Origin: Branchipolynoe longqiensis
Taxonomy: Eukaryota; Annelida; Polychaeta; Phyllodocida; Polynoidae
NCBI GenBank assembly: GCA_030323885.1
Contig: CM059187.1
Span: 123,448,665 to 123,512,664, forward strand
DNA: 64,000 nucleotides
Reading direction: 5' to 3'
Shown: piece after piece, positions 24,126 to 36,006 of the stretch
Layout of the letters: each line of letters begins with the position of its first letter
How positions within the stretch are numbered: position 1 is the stretch's first letter
Program-made: the position numbers and the translations under genes
Notes under the pieces: model-generated
What the model was told of the DNA's origin: nothing
Databases searched by the model: none
Seen by the model: only the letters and a program-made list of their open reading frames with translations

Positions 24126-24575
24126 GTATGCTTTGTGATAATGATGAAGTTGATTGTGATTTTTTAAAGCCTTGGCTTTATGTGTACACTATATTAGTAT
24201 CATAAAATAAACATAAGCTTGTAGGTGCAGGCCAAAACATCGCTTTTGATGACGTCACAATTGGGAAGTGGGGATAAATGTTGTAGATCTCTACTGCTAC
24301 AACACACCTGTGGCGCTGCCTGGTGTGAGATTAACTAAACACCATGACATCATTCTAGCTTCCTTCATTGAACTATTATATATTCTCCCCTGGGAAATAA
24401 AGGCACGGAGATTCTATGATTTGTTGTTGTTTAAAAATCAATCGCAGTCATAAGCTTTCAAGCGATTACTGTGCTTGCGGTTTACAGCAAAGTATCCCTC
24501 GGCATCAGTCGACATAAGGTGGTGGATGACGCCGACCCAGCCCCAGGCAGGCACGCATAACCAGCGGATAGGGTG

Positions 24576-26275
24576 TTAAATCTTGGAGGTACGCGAGTTG
24601 GGAATGTAGGTTGGCGTGGAGCAGGGAATCGAGTTGACCAGCTTGTTGTAGTTGTTCATGCTGGTGGTGGGGCTGGGCAGTCCGGCACTGTGGCTGTTAT
24701 TGTGGTTGTGGTGGTGATGGTGGTGGTTGGATGAGGGCGGTAGAGGTGGTGTCGGATGGGTCAGAAGAGGCTTGTAATTGGAGACGGATGATGAAGGGGA
24801 CGTGGACGACTTGTGACTGGACAGGGACCCTGGAGGAGAGGGCTTCTTGTATAAACCCGGGTTGCACGGTGGTGGGGCCGCCCCAGTGCTTCCCCCACGA
24901 TGGTGTGGCAATGGCGGCATCGGTGGTGGGGGAAGTGGGCTGAGAAGCGGCATCACTTGTGGCCTCTGGGCAGGCATGTGGTTGAGGTGATTGAGGTGGC
25001 TAAGGTGGCCCATACCACTTGGGTTGGAGACCTGGGAGCCAGCTGTCAACCCAGTGGTGGTTGTGTTGCCGCTGGGACCTGAACTGCTGTGGTGGCTATG
25101 GTGACTGTTGTGAACACTGCCACTTGAGTGTAAACCATGACCGCCCACAGCTGGGACTCCGAACATCATTGGGTTGTACTGGTAGTTGTAGCTATGGATG
25201 GGGTTTGGCATGAGTTCGGCATTCCACATCTTCATCCGCTCATGGATGACCTTGAAGGAAGGTCGGTGTGAAGGCACCTCATTCCAGCACTCCATCATTA
25301 GACTGTACATACGGTGTGGGCACTCCTCGGGACAAGGTAGGATCTGCCTTGCCCGTATCATCTCAATCACCTCTGAGTTGGAATAGCCGTAATATGGCTG
25401 GAGTCCATAATTGTATATCTCCCAAAGCACTACTCCAAAGGACCAGATATCACTTTCGCTGCCATACTTATTGTAGAGGATTGCCTCAGCGGGCATCCAG
25501 CGGATCGGTATGAGGGAATTTCCCTGCATGTTGTAGTAGTCCATGGCATATCTATCTCGAGAGATGCCCAGGTCGGAAATCTTAACAAGCAGGTTGTCCC
25601 ACACTAGCACATTCCTGGTTGCCAGGTCGCGATGAACAACGTGGTGGCTGGCCAGGTATTCCATGCCAGCAGACACCTGCTGGGCCAGGGATGTCAGATC
25701 TGTCTGGTCAAGGATCTGACCAGAACCCTCGTCATCACTTACCGAAACATCTGTGTGTGATGAGTGGGATGTGAGATATTCGTGCAAGTTGCCATGTGAC
25801 ATGTACTCAAACAACATACACATAGGCTGTTCCTTCATACATACTCCAACCAAACAGACAATGTTTGGGTGCTTTAAGTCAGTCATGAGGTCCACCTCAT
25901 GCCGGAAGTCATTTTGAAGCTTGGCAGGAGGATTGTCTTTAAGTGTCTTTATAGCAACCTGGGACATGATGCCTTCTCCATGGTGACCAATCAGCTCACC
26001 CTTGTAGACCTTCCCAAAGGTGCCTTCACCAAGATCTTGCAAGAAGCGGATGTTTGCCATGGGGAACTCGCGTGCCCGGATAGGCACCTTGTTGGCCATG
26101 GCAGCCATCTCCAACTGCTGGGCGGTACGCCCGATGGCCTTGTGCTGACCATTGTACTGCTTTGATCTTCTGCACATGCACACGATGGTCAGCAACAGGG
26201 CTAGGGCGATGGGTACTGCGATAGATGGCACCAGGATTAACAGGATACGGGACATGTTCTCATCCTTGTGTTCCC
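24576..26275 (-). CDS. ROR: ROR gene B, last exon: juxtamembrane, TM, kinase, tail
   Basis: Read on the - strand, the acceptor TTTTCAG precedes GGGAACACAAGG, and the first two bases complete a Trp codon from the kringle exon. Order: a short EHKDEN linker, a TM helix (ILLILVPSIAVPIALALLL) ending CMCRR, a 40-residue juxtamembrane segment, then the kinase. Motifs: Gly-loop GEGTFG, VAIK lysine at 25947-25949, HRDLATRN with HRD at 25626-25634, DLG at 25566-25574 (Leu replaces Phe), activation loop YAMDYY, then SLIPIRWMPAEA. The tail has SHHSHHS, PLPPPPMPPLP and HHHHHH runs, then GLPSPTTSMNNYNK, and ends RTSKI with stop at 24576-24578. HRD, the DLG Asp and the VAIK Lys are intact, so activity is plausible. 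DLG also occurs in vertebrate RORs. Confidence 0.95.
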
Positions 26276-26529
26276 CTGAAAAGAGTAAACAAGTAGAATA
26301 TAATATAGTGTCCTGTAAATTAGCATGTAATAGATGTGTCAGCTAGCCATGTAGTGTCGGTCTAGGTGCATATTATAGTATTAAGCTAGAGTACAACAAG
26401 GTTATATTTTTATAAATTTGCATGGATCCGATTACATTATAAATCATGTAATACCTTGGAAGCAGCCTAACATATTCAATCTTATTTTTAACAAAGCAAA
26501 GTGCTCATTTCACATATATGTATACACAT

Positions 26530-27722
26530 ATATATACTACAATGACGTACACTAGACATTAGTTACTATACTTATATACATTTACCTGCACTACAATGGC
26601 TTAAACTAATAAATAAATTATCCACTTCTGCACAGCTACTTGCTCTACAATGACGAATACTGCACAGTAAATACCAGACTTACATAAAGCTACTTTCACC
26701 ACAATAGCATACCCTACACATTAATATAATACACTTACATATACATCTACCTCTACTACAATGGCAAACACGACATATTAAATTCTACACTTATATGTGT
26801 CTACCTTCAGTACAATGGCATACACTACACATTAATTACTGCACTTACATACAACTGCACTACAATAGCATACACTACACATTAATTACTGAACCTATAT
26901 GCACTTCAATGGTACATTACACTATAATTACTAGACATACATACATCTGTATGCACTATAATGACCTACTGTATGCATTCATTACTCCACTTACATATAT
27001 CTACCTTCCCTGCAATTCCATACATTACACATTAAATAATACACTTACATACACCAACCTGCACTACAATGACATACACTACACATTAGTTACTACACTT
27101 AAATATTTTTACCTGCACTACAATGGCATAAATTACACATTAGTTACTGCACTTAGGTGTATCTGCACTACAATACACACACTACACAATAGTTACTGCA
27201 GGAACATGCATCTACCTGCACTAAAATGGCATACACCACCCAGTAATTACTAGTTTCGTACATATATATGCACTACAATGTCATACACTACACATTAGTT
27301 ACTACAGTTACATGAACCTACACTACAATGGCCAACACCACGCATTAGTTAGTAGTACTACACTTACATACATCTACCTGCACTACAATGGCATACACTA
27401 CACAGTAATTACTACACTTACATATATATGCACTACAATGGCTGACACCACATATTAGTTACTACACTTACATACATCTACCTGCACTACAATGGCATAC
27501 ACTACACAGTAATTACTACACTTACATACATATGCACTACAATGGCCCACACCACATATTACTTTTATTAGTTACTACACTTACATACATCTACCTGCAC
27601 TACAATGAGATACACTACACATTAGTTACTACACTTACATACATATATATGCACTAACATGGCATACACTACATGTTAGTTACAACACTTACGTACACCT
27701 GCACTACAATAGTGCGTGCTAT
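26530..27722. repeat. Intronic minisatellite of gene B
   Basis: About 1.2 kb of degenerate tandem units of roughly 50-55 bp, often paired into about 100-bp higher-order units, built on CTGCACTACAATGGCATACACTACACATTAGTTACTACACTTACATACATCTAC-like sequence. It fills most of the intron between 26276 and 27742 and stops about 20 bp before the kringle exon. Confidence 0.85.
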
Positions 27723-27742
27723 TCGTTCTTAGCTGTACTCAC

Positions 27743-27853
27743 ATAGACTGCACTTGGGGACGGAGCAAAGCTCCTTCTTCACCTTGGCGTCTGTAGTAAA
27801 GCACCAGGGTCCTTCCTCCATGTTGCCAGGGTTACGGCAGAAGTTATGATTGC
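27743..27853 (-). CDS. ROR: ROR gene B, kringle exon 2
   Basis: Acceptor CACCTGTAG before GCAATCAT and donor TAT|GTGAGT. The 111-bp exon starts and ends in phase 1. It encodes [35 protein letters not shown], the second half of a kringle domain with four of its six cysteines and the PWCFT signature. It joins upstream to ...QYQEL-G and downstream to W-EHKDEN, which makes the kringle-to-TM spacer only about a dozen residues. Confidence 0.93.
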
Positions 27854-27906
27854 CTACAGGTGAAACAGACACTGATTGGCTATCTGCGCAGGTAAGTTTG
27901 TATCGC

Positions 27907-28227
27907 TTGTTTGTTGGGGTTTTACATCCTTGCAACATCTATGATCATATCAAGACGGGGACCGACATGTGACAGCATGCATTTCCACCAACTTTACAGT
28001 GTTGCCCAACTGAGAGATCGGGCCACTAGCACCATGCTCCAATGTCCCACTTAGTCCCATTATCCTGACCCTGAGCTAACCAGTCCTTGCTCTATCCTAA
28101 TAATGCCGAGTGCCAGGCTCGGTAGCAACACGTATCAGTTTTGTAAGTCATTGGTTTGACTCAAGCGGGAACCAAACTTCCCACCTTCCGCCTGCATTCT
28201 ACCAATTCAGCCACTGCTTCTGGTTCG
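27907..28227 (-). repeat. tRNA-headed SINE, family 1
   Basis: On the + strand this reads the family tail TTGTTGGGGTTTTACATCC first, then AAGACGGGGACCGACATGTG and a degraded head near 28200. It lies about 50 bp upstream of the acceptor of the 27743-27853 exon. Confidence 0.8.
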
Positions 28228-28239
28228 CATGTAATTAGA

Positions 28240-29150
28240 TGACAGGTAAGTTCAGACTTGTATATATATACGGCCCAAGGCTCCATTCAGCTTCTGGCCA
28301 GAGCTTCCAGTAAGGATTTTGCAAGCAGACACGCAGGTGTGCTTAGTATAATGTACAGGACAATGGTGGCTAAACACGCAAAGAATGTTCCTTTCAGAGC
28401 ACACGCAAAACACCAACTTGTTATCATACGTTGTAGCAGAGCTATTACTTTGAAGCCCTGATCATTTATGTAATAACTACTCATATATCAGCTTACTGTC
28501 TACTGTTTGCAAGTATTACTGACGTTTTCCCATTCTTTGTAAGTGTACAATAATTCCACCGGCATCTCTTAATCTGTCTCCCCGTAATAGGTATTTGAAT
28601 GTACAGATATCATCGTCCTAGATTCGCTATGCATGGCAATATTTCTATATTCTATATAATTCGTTAATCTGGATAACCTTTCTTCGCAACACTCGTAGTC
28701 GGATTAGTGAACTTGCCAGATAAGCGACTTTGAGGATTGGAGAGATAAAATGAAGGGCGTGAATCTGTTCTGTGGATTTCCTATCTTGTTGTGAGATTTC
28801 TGGATTAAATGGGGTTGAACTAATGCATGTTGACTGTACGCGTACACACATATATAAATAAGTATATATCAGGTCATCTGATGTAGGCTGTGTGCACTCA
28901 CAACCGTCATGCAAGACCTAACAATTCTTCAAATGACCTCATATGCCGACCTCACAAAGTCACAGCATAAACTGAGTATCCCTACTAACACTAGCGCATG
29001 GGGTAGTAGGTATGTACAAAAATGTTGTAAGTTTTGCACCAAAAAATCTAACATTACTTTAAACAGTTAAGATGACAAATTGACACTATTGCTGTTCAAC
29101 GATGAAAACAAGCTGCAATGCGACTTACCTGTTATGGACAGGATAAATAA
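28240..29150. other. Intron, nothing recognised
   Basis: Non-coding intron sequence of gene B without a recognised element. Confidence 0.4.
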
Positions 29151-29154
29151 GCCA

Positions 29155-29530
29155 TCACTATATATATATATATATCTATTATTTATCTACTATTGTCTAT
29201 TCATATACATATACACACATATATCTTATATATTTATATATCTTACATACCTGCATATATTTGTATATATTTATATATATGTGCACAAATCGATATATCT
29301 ATACATCAATATATGTTATAAATATATGTTATATATAGATATATATAGATGTATATATATATATATGTACAACTCAATATATATATATATACATCAATAT
29401 ATCTTATATATATCTTATATAACTGTCTATATATCTGTACATATCTGTCTATATATCTGTATGTAAGCTCCACAAATCTATATATCTACACATCTACATA
29501 TATATATATATATGTGTGTGAATATGTATA
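29155..29530. repeat. (TA)n-rich microsatellite in intron
   Basis: TATATATA with ATATCTATAC, ATATCTTATA and TATCTGTA variants over about 370 bp, just 3' (gene sense) of kringle exon 1. Confidence 0.8.
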
Positions 29531-29611
29531 TATCATCAACAATAGGGAACTATTGTGTATTTTGAATTTCTTACTACATATGTGCACCCACACCCTAGTG
29601 CAGGTCCTTAC

Positions 29612-29734
29612 CGAGTTCCTGGTACTGCACAACAGACAGGTGGTTGAGGCTCCAGCGTTGACACTTGTACCCAGACTGGGTTATGTCCTCTGTGCCCCGG
29701 TAACTGGACCCAGTGCCATTGTAACACCGGTGAG
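29612..29734 (-). CDS. ROR: ROR gene B, kringle exon 1
   Basis: Acceptor TTCTACCAG before CTCACCGG, donor CTCG|GTAAGG; 123 bp, phase 1 at both ends. It encodes HRCYNGTGSSYRGTED, ITQSGYKCQRWSLNHLS and VVQYQEL, the first half of the kringle with two of its six Cys and the YRG(T) core. The NGT sequon sits where human ROR1 has NST, so the glycosylation site appears conserved. The preceding exon supplies the first base of the Ala codon before HRC. Confidence 0.93.
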
Positions 29735-29819
29735 CTGGTAGAAGAAAACACAAGCACATCAGCGGTGTCCTCACATAGTCAGTCTAGTTTCAAGCAGGGC
29801 ACCGGCGCAAGGAATAATC

Positions 29820-29925
29820 TCCCCCCAGATATAGTTCTGAACCCCCCCCCCCCCGCCCCCCAGAATTTGATATCTGATTTAAACTAATAGTCGGGGGCAT
29901 AATGTCCCCCCCCCCACTATCACTC
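29820..29925. repeat. C-tract low-complexity DNA
   Basis: Several runs of 6-13 C residues (29820, 29849, 29907) in the intron between kringle exon 1 and the CRD exon. Confidence 0.7.
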
Positions 29926-30051
29926 TCCACGCATGTAGTTGGTCATATGAACAGAAAAACCATGCAAAGTTGCGCTGGGGACAAGTTTAGTCTAGTAAGC
30001 TTACTGGGGATTTAGAACAAAATCTTGAGAGGGCAATATAATACTTGCATA

Positions 30052-30085
30052 CCATTGACCATTCATATACATGAATGGTCAATGG
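30052..30085. repeat. Perfect 15-bp inverted repeat (hairpin)
   Basis: CCATTGACCATTCAT, 4-nt loop ATAC, then ATGAATGGTCAATGG; perfect arms in a gene B intron. Confidence 0.85.
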
Positions 30086-30869
30086 ACGGCAGATTTAGTC
30101 AGGTATTTATTACAAGGGGGTGAGGATGGAGAAATCAGAGAGGGCTTTTTCATACCATTACACTGGGCACCTTCTTCGGGGTTTTGAACCACAAGTTACT
30201 CTGTTCACATATGAAGAGTTCAGATACAAAACCATGTAAACACCAATACAAAAATGTAGTTTAAATGACAGATTTATTACCTAAAAATAATTTTAATTCT
30301 CACTAATTCCACTTTTAATATGATAACATGGTTATGGAGCAATGAACAAAAGAAGGAATATAAAAGAAATAACGTTTTTGACGGTTTGATTGCGATGTAT
30401 CTCTCCATGTTTGGATTGGCGTTTACGTGTTTTTGCGCCTGAACTCTTCATATATAGTCAACAAAATATAGTGGTCGTTTAAGTCTAGATTGTTACACTC
30501 CTAAACATAATCAAATAAATTAGAATTATTTCCCAAAGATTTGGAGGGTTACAAAGAAAAGCCTATTCCCATAGACAGCATATGTACTGGGTACATTTAA
30601 TTTCAATTAAAGCGGCATATATAATTACTATAATTGCACTATATCCCAAGTATATATAAGCAATGACAATAATCTGACTTTTGTCATTAACAAAACAAGA
30701 AGCAAGAAAACAAAATTATTACTAAAACAAAATTCAAAAGATTTGAATCAAATTGGACTAGTGCTGCCCAGCGGTGAAAACAAGTGTTAACACATTTATC
30801 CGTTATAAGGAGGGTAAATAAATGCATCCCCCCCAAAAACAAAAAAAAATACATGGACGCCTCACTTAC

Positions 30870-30980
30870 CAGGGTTAGAGAGTATGGGCATAGGAACGCC
30901 TATGCTGACGCAATGGACGTCCTCGGGACTGGACACTTCCGGTAGTTTCAGACAGTCGGGGAGGACCAACTGGCGGTTTC
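30870..30980 (-). CDS. ROR: ROR gene B, CRD exon 3 (end of Frizzled domain)
   Basis: Acceptor TCCACAACAG before GAAACCGCC, donor CCTG|GTAAGT; 111 bp, phase 1 at both ends. Encodes NRQLVLPDCLKLP, EVSSPEDVHCVSIGVPMP and ILSNP. It supplies the last two of the ten Frizzled-CRD cysteines and matches the LP-C-LP...C-IGIPM region that closes the ROR CRD. Joins MF-G from the preceding exon and A-HRCYNG in the next. Confidence 0.92.
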
Positions 30981-31102
30981 CTGTTGTGGAGAAAAGACAC
31001 ATCAAATATGCATTATTCATTAGTTAACATCTACCGGAGTTAGATTATGGACTAGTTCCTGGTACAGTATATTCAGACTATATATATATATATATCTATA
31101 TA

Positions 31103-31354
31103 TGAGCCTGTCTCAAAAGGTGCTACCTCTTCGTTTTTTTGTCCATAGTAAGGATTGACACAAAACAGCACAGAAACGGTTACACTGAAAACACAAGGAC
31201 ATTTGCTTCAAATCAATATGTGTTCTATTGGGATTATGAAACACTATGTAAAAAACAAATCAGTTTATCCTGAGCAAATGCATAAGTAGATAGTGTGTTG
31301 ATCGTTACTATGGACAAGGTTTTGTCCCATATTGCTTAGCACCTTTTGAGACAT
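31103..31354. mobile_element. TIR element family C (MITE), copy 1
   Basis: Ends GAGCCTGTCTCAAAAGGTGC and TTAGCACCTTTTGAGACA are inverted repeats. The interior, including CAAGGACATTTGCTTCAAAT, matches the inverse of 53768-54028. Copy 1 is inserted in a (TA)n tract. Confidence 0.8.
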
Positions 31355-31360
31355 ATATAT

Positions 31361-31689
31361 GATGGATAATCATTATGCGAGTATAAAGGCACATAAGGGA
31401 ATGATATACATATATACATATGTATATATATATATGATAGATAAGCATTATGCGAGTATAAAGGTGCAGAAGGGAATTCTATCCCTATTATTATTGTTAT
31501 TATTGATAATTATTTCTTACTATTGTGCATGCTGACCATCATGCTGCGACCAGTGGTGCCGCCACCGGTCTCTTCCGTCCCTAATGGACGCACTCCCATG
31601 TTCATTCACACGGGAGCCTTTTTTTGTGTCAGGCCAGGACATCAATATTCCCTATGCCAGAGAATATATTCTATTTTGCACTGTATATA

Positions 31690-31750
<61 letters not shown>

Positions 31751-31800
31751 TGGATGTATAAGCATTATGCGAGTATAAAGGCACGGAAGGGAATTATATG
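31361..31800. repeat. Short dispersed repeat plus (TA)n(TG)n
   Basis: The segment ATAAGCATTATGCGAGTATAAAGG with a flanking GAAGGGAAT occurs three times (about 31367, 31440, 31758), separated by TATATA tracts; a (TA)n(TG)n microsatellite spans 31683-31752. Confidence 0.7.
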
Positions 31801-32224
31801 TTTATTTGCTACTTTGTTATTGATTTGGTGCGTTACTTGATGTATGCCCCCCCCCCCCCTACACTCAGGTGACCGTTGGCACCGCCACCGACACGATCCT
31901 GAACCGGGACGCTACGCTGGGTCATTCGCGCAGTTATATATTGGAAATAATTGCAGTCTCAAATCACCGGAAAATCTTGTCCCCAGTTGATAAATCAACT
32001 ATATCTATAACAAAAGAACAGCTACACATGTGAGTTCACGATGAGTATAGTACATAAAGAATGGATATATAGTACTGGGGTGGGGGGAGTATATTCCTAA
32101 AATACATAATTTATAAGCTCATCCTAGAAAGAATAATGGAACAAACAAAACAACATGGGGGGGAGGGGGGAGGGAATGGTTGGAACCATTTGAAAGGTAT
32201 ACATCCATCTAGTTATATCATTTT

Positions 32225-32448
32225 TCTTGAAGATTTATACTGCCTATCATGGATAAGTCTGGCTAGACTTGTTTTCACCATTAGACAGTTTGTCGATCGA
32301 AAGCCCGAGCCTACACTTTTACCGACCCAAGGGATTTTGAACCTCTCAGACCACATACACATGGTATGAGAGCAACCGGCCTTTGATGAGGCTGTAAGTT
32401 ATACACAGCGGTAGAAATCCAAATTAGCAGAGGTGGGGGCACGGGGAG
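32225..32448 (-). repeat. tRNA-headed SINE, family 2 (head truncated)
   Basis: On the + strand it begins TTGAAGATTTATACTGCCTA and runs through GTCGATCGAAAGCCCGAGCC to the GCAGAGGTGGGGGCACGGGG junction where the tRNA-like head should start but is missing. Confidence 0.8.
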
Positions 32449-32867
32449 ATCATCCGAATCAGAATCCTTATTATATGTTGTTTCTGACAGTAACAGTTGC
32501 AAAGAGAGCACAGAAACCAGTTTACAGATTTAAAGGTTCATTCGCAGTCCACAGCTAGAGTGGGAATTGAACTTTTAAACCGACATGTTGTGCATGAGAC
32601 GTGATATAGCGTCAAAACTTTGTTTGCAGTCTCTTAATTTGAAAGAAAAAAACCACCAAAAACAATCAGCACAACAGCTACGTATGCGATGCGGATTTAT
32701 TCTATTAGACTGACAGGTGCATAAGATTAAACGAGAAAGGGCGTCATTGCAGAGGGTGACGAGTGGGGATTAGAAAAAGTCATGTTTTTGCGTTGACAGG
32801 TAATCAGTTTCAGAAATTTTAATATCTGGTTGGAATGAGTGTGGTAATGTAATGGAGGAAGGCCGGG

Positions 32868-32952
32868 GGTGGGGGTGGAGGTGGTGGAGGTTAGGGTGAA
32901 GGTGAGGGTGGGGTGGAGGTGGGGGTGGTGATGGGGGTAGGGGTGGGGGGAT
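32868..32952 (+). repeat. G-rich tract with G-quadruplex potential
   Basis: More than ten runs of three to six G separated by one to four bases (GGGGGTGGGGGTGGAGG...GGGGTGGGGGG) on the + strand, antisense to gene B. Confidence 0.75.
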
Positions 32953-33029
32953 TCTGAAACTTCCTTTCTGTCCACCCACAAGACATATGTCGTATTTCTA
33001 ATTAGCAAGAATAAAAAAAGAATGTCCCA

Positions 33030-33700
33030 GACAGGTGAGGATGTCCAACACAAGTAAGGATGTAGGGAAGGATGTCCCACACAGATGAGGATGTCCCACA
33101 CGGGTAAGGATTTCCATAGAGGTAAGGATGTCCTACACAGGTAAGGATGTCCCACACAGGTAAGGATGTCCCACACAGGTAAGGATGCCCTTCACAGGAA
33201 AAGATGTCCCACACATGTAAGGGTGTCCCACACAGGTGCGGATGCCCCACACATGTAAGGATGCCCCAAGACAGGTGAGGATGTCCACCACAGGTGAGGA
33301 TGTCCCACACAGGTAAGGATTTCCCACACATGTATGGATGCCCCAGGCATGTAAGGATGCCCCACACATGTAAGGATGCCCCAGACAGGTGAAGATGTCC
33401 CATACAGGTAAGGAGGTCCCACACATGTAAGGATGCCCCAGACAGGAGAGGATGTCCCACACAGGTAATGATGGGTGCAATGATTTCCCATACAGGTAAG
33501 GATGTCCCACCCAGATGAGGACGTACCACATGTGTAAAGATGTCCCACACATGTATGGGTGAGGGTAATGATGGCGCAGACAGGTAAGCATGTCCCACAC
33601 ACGTACGGATGTATGTAAAGATTGTCTATACAGGTAAGGATGCCCCATCCTGCTGTAGATACTCCACATATGAGTAGATCTTACAGACACGGGTGGGTAG
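33030..33700 (+). repeat. 19-bp minisatellite (GATGTCCCACACAGGTAAG)n
   Basis: About 30 degenerate head-to-tail copies of GATGTCCCACACAGGTAAG, period 19 bp. Because 3 x 19 = 57, the same 19-residue frame recurs, giving open frames of up to 198 codons on the - strand (VWDILTCVGHPYLCG). They lack any domain and are taken as repeat artefacts. Lies in the long intron between the two CRD exons of gene B. Confidence 0.9.
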
Positions 33701-33769
33701 ATATTCCACACAGGTGAGTAGACCCCATATTACTGAGTATATCAACAAAAGTAAATATATATAGCACAC

Positions 33770-34560
33770 AGAGGTGAGCTGACCTCAGACAGGCGAGGAA
33801 ACTCCTTCACTAGTGGTTAACCTCACACAGGTGATTAGGCCTCGGAAAGGTGAGTGTATATCAGACAGGCAAGTGTATCTCACAGAGGTGAGTGTATCTC
33901 ACAGAGGTGAGTGGATGTCAGACAGGTGAGTGACCATCACACAGGTAAGTGACCATCACACAGGTGAATGGATATCATACAGGTGAATGGGTATCACACT
34001 GGTGACTGGATATCATATACACAGGTGACTAGATCAACACAGGTGAGCTAATCTCTCACAGGTGAATAGAGCTCACACAGGTGAGCTGGTCTCACACAGG
34101 TGAGCTGGTCTCACACAGGTGAGGTAGTCTCACACAGGAGAGCTGGTCTCACAGAGGTGAGCTGGTCTCATACAGGGGAGCTAATCTCTCACAGGTGAAT
34201 AGAGCCCACACGGGTGAGCTGGTCCCTCACATGTGAGCTGGTCTCACAGAGGTGAGCTGATCTCTCACAGGTGAGCTGGTCTCACACAGGTGAATAGAGC
34301 CCTCAGGTGAATAGATCCCAAACAGGTGAGCTGGTATCACACAGGTGAGCTAGTCTCACACATTTGAATAGAGCCCACACAAGTGAGCTGGTCTCACAAA
34401 GGTGACCTGGTCTCACCCAGGTGAATAGAGCCTACACAGATGAGCTGGTCTCACACAGGTGAATAGAGCCCACACAGGTGAATAGAGCCCACACAGGTGA
34501 GCTGGTCTCACACAGGTGAGCTGCTCTTTGACAGGTAATGCAATCCCACACTGGTGGGAT
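33770..34560 (+). repeat. 19-bp minisatellite (GGTCTCACACAGGTGAGCT)n
   Basis: A second array related to the one before it, unit GGTCTCACACAGGTGAGCT and variants with GTGAATAGAGCC. The shared core CACACAGGTRAG suggests one origin. Confidence 0.88.
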
Positions 34561-34911
34561 TGCAAGCATGGAGACCTCTCACAGGTGGGTAGCTGCCACA
34601 CATGTGGCCGTCCTTCCGCCAGTTGATGCTGCTGATTATCACACAGCGGGGTAACCCTACACCCAATTACCTGCTGGGCCGCTAGGGACAGTGGTGCCTC
34701 GTGTGCAGAAAACACCAACAGGGCGCACAATATGTGCAGCCCACGTTGAATTTAACACTTGATAGCCACAGCAACCTGACAGTGAATATCCCATTTCTGC
34801 AGCAATGTGCATTCTCAGGAACACTTCCTCAAAACAAATGAATTTTAATAAAAAGTCATTCTTGAATAGAATAGTAAAGCTGCATAATCGGATGAGAACA
34901 TCAAAACAATT

Positions 34912-35285
34912 ACAGTAAAACCTCTCTAAATCGCAGATCATGGGACCGACTTTAAGTGGTCTATTTACGGAGGTGGTTGGTTTAGGGAGTTATATCCTTA
35001 CAATTGTATTGTTGGGACCCAAATAAAGTGATCAATATAGGGGAGTGGTCGATATTAGGATGTGGTCGGTTAGAGAGGTTTTACTGTACAGTAAAACCTC
35101 TCTAAATCGACCGACCATTGGACTAACTTTAAATGGTCTATTTAGGGAGGTGCTCGGTTTAGGGAGGTTCTTTTTATCGTTACAATGGGATTGTATTGGC
35201 AATCGTTTGGGACCCAAATAAAGCAATTGATAAAGGGGAGTGGTCGATCTGTGGAGCTGGTTGATTAGAGAGGTTTAACTGTATC
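34912..35285. mobile_element. Two tandem Tc1/mariner-like MITEs
   Basis: Unit 1 (about 34912-35090) and unit 2 (about 35088-35285) each begin TACAGTAAAACCTCTCTAAA and end AGAGAGGTTTNACTGTA, with GGGACCCAAATAAAG inside. They share the boundary TACAGTAAAACC. A third copy is at 62176-62352. The CAGT ends next to TA fit Tc1/mariner-type elements. Confidence 0.75.
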
Positions 35286-35593
35286 TACATTTGATTCCAC
35301 ATATCTAACTTAGATACTGGTACACTTATTAAATAATTGTCATCACCTAGAAGGGAATACTGAGTCAATTTAATAGAACATGTTACTGCAGAAGTTTACG
35401 GTATCACTTTCAGAGTGTTGTCATGCTAGCCAAAATTAATTTTGCAACGTTGCACTTCAAATATCTCAAAAGTTAGCCATTGAATGCGAATGTTACTTCA
35501 AACTAAAGTAAGTTAGATTATGACGATCAATCTAATATGCTTATCTCAGAAAATGACAGAAACTCAAAACCATTGTAATATGCAACTTTAAGG
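35285..35593 (-). mobile_element. TIR element family B, truncated
   Basis: The inverse of family B: ATATCTAACTTAGATACTGG...AAACTCAAAACCATTGTAATATGCAACTTTAA. The left end is replaced by the mariner-like MITE. Confidence 0.75.
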
Positions 35594-35764
35594 TACCTGC
35601 TTTAGCTGTGCTACCAGATATGGCGATGTGTGAACTGTGGAAAGGGTTTTGTTTATTATGTATTCATAGTAACATAAGACGGCTGCAGCTCAGGAGAAAC
35701 AAGAACCACCATCTCCGTGGATAAGGCGGCGGTTACCATGGCACCGGTGACGTGATCATGACGT

Positions 35765-35970
35765 CACCACAATGGTTTGTTTGTTTGTTTGTTGTTGTTT
35801 TACGTCCTAGCAACATCTAAGGTCATATCAGGACGGGTACCGACTTGTGACAGTGCGCACTCATGTCGACTTTATAGTGCTGTCCCACTGGGAAACCAGG
35901 CTGCTGGCACCATGACCTGGTATCCCACTCAGTCACATTATCCTGACACTGAGCACACCAGTCGCAACAC
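35765..35970 (-). repeat. tRNA-headed SINE, family 1 (head truncated)
   Basis: Starts (TTTG)n then TTGTTGTTTTACGTCCTAGC, AGGACGGGTACCGACTTGTG, CCCACTGGGAAACCAGGCTG, stopping near TGACACTGAGCACACCAGTC, before the tRNA-like head. Confidence 0.8.
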
Positions 35971-36006
35971 CACAATGGTGGTTATCGGAAAAGGTTCGCT
36001 TAGAAA

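Noticed and set aside
33002..33711. Open frames of about 190-200 codons on the - strand
   Set aside because: They follow the 19-bp repeat period (3 units = 19 residues) and have no domain, splice context or composition of a real protein.
33030..34560. CRISPR-like array
   Set aside because: Units are contiguous 19-mers without spacers, in a eukaryotic intron; no cas genes.
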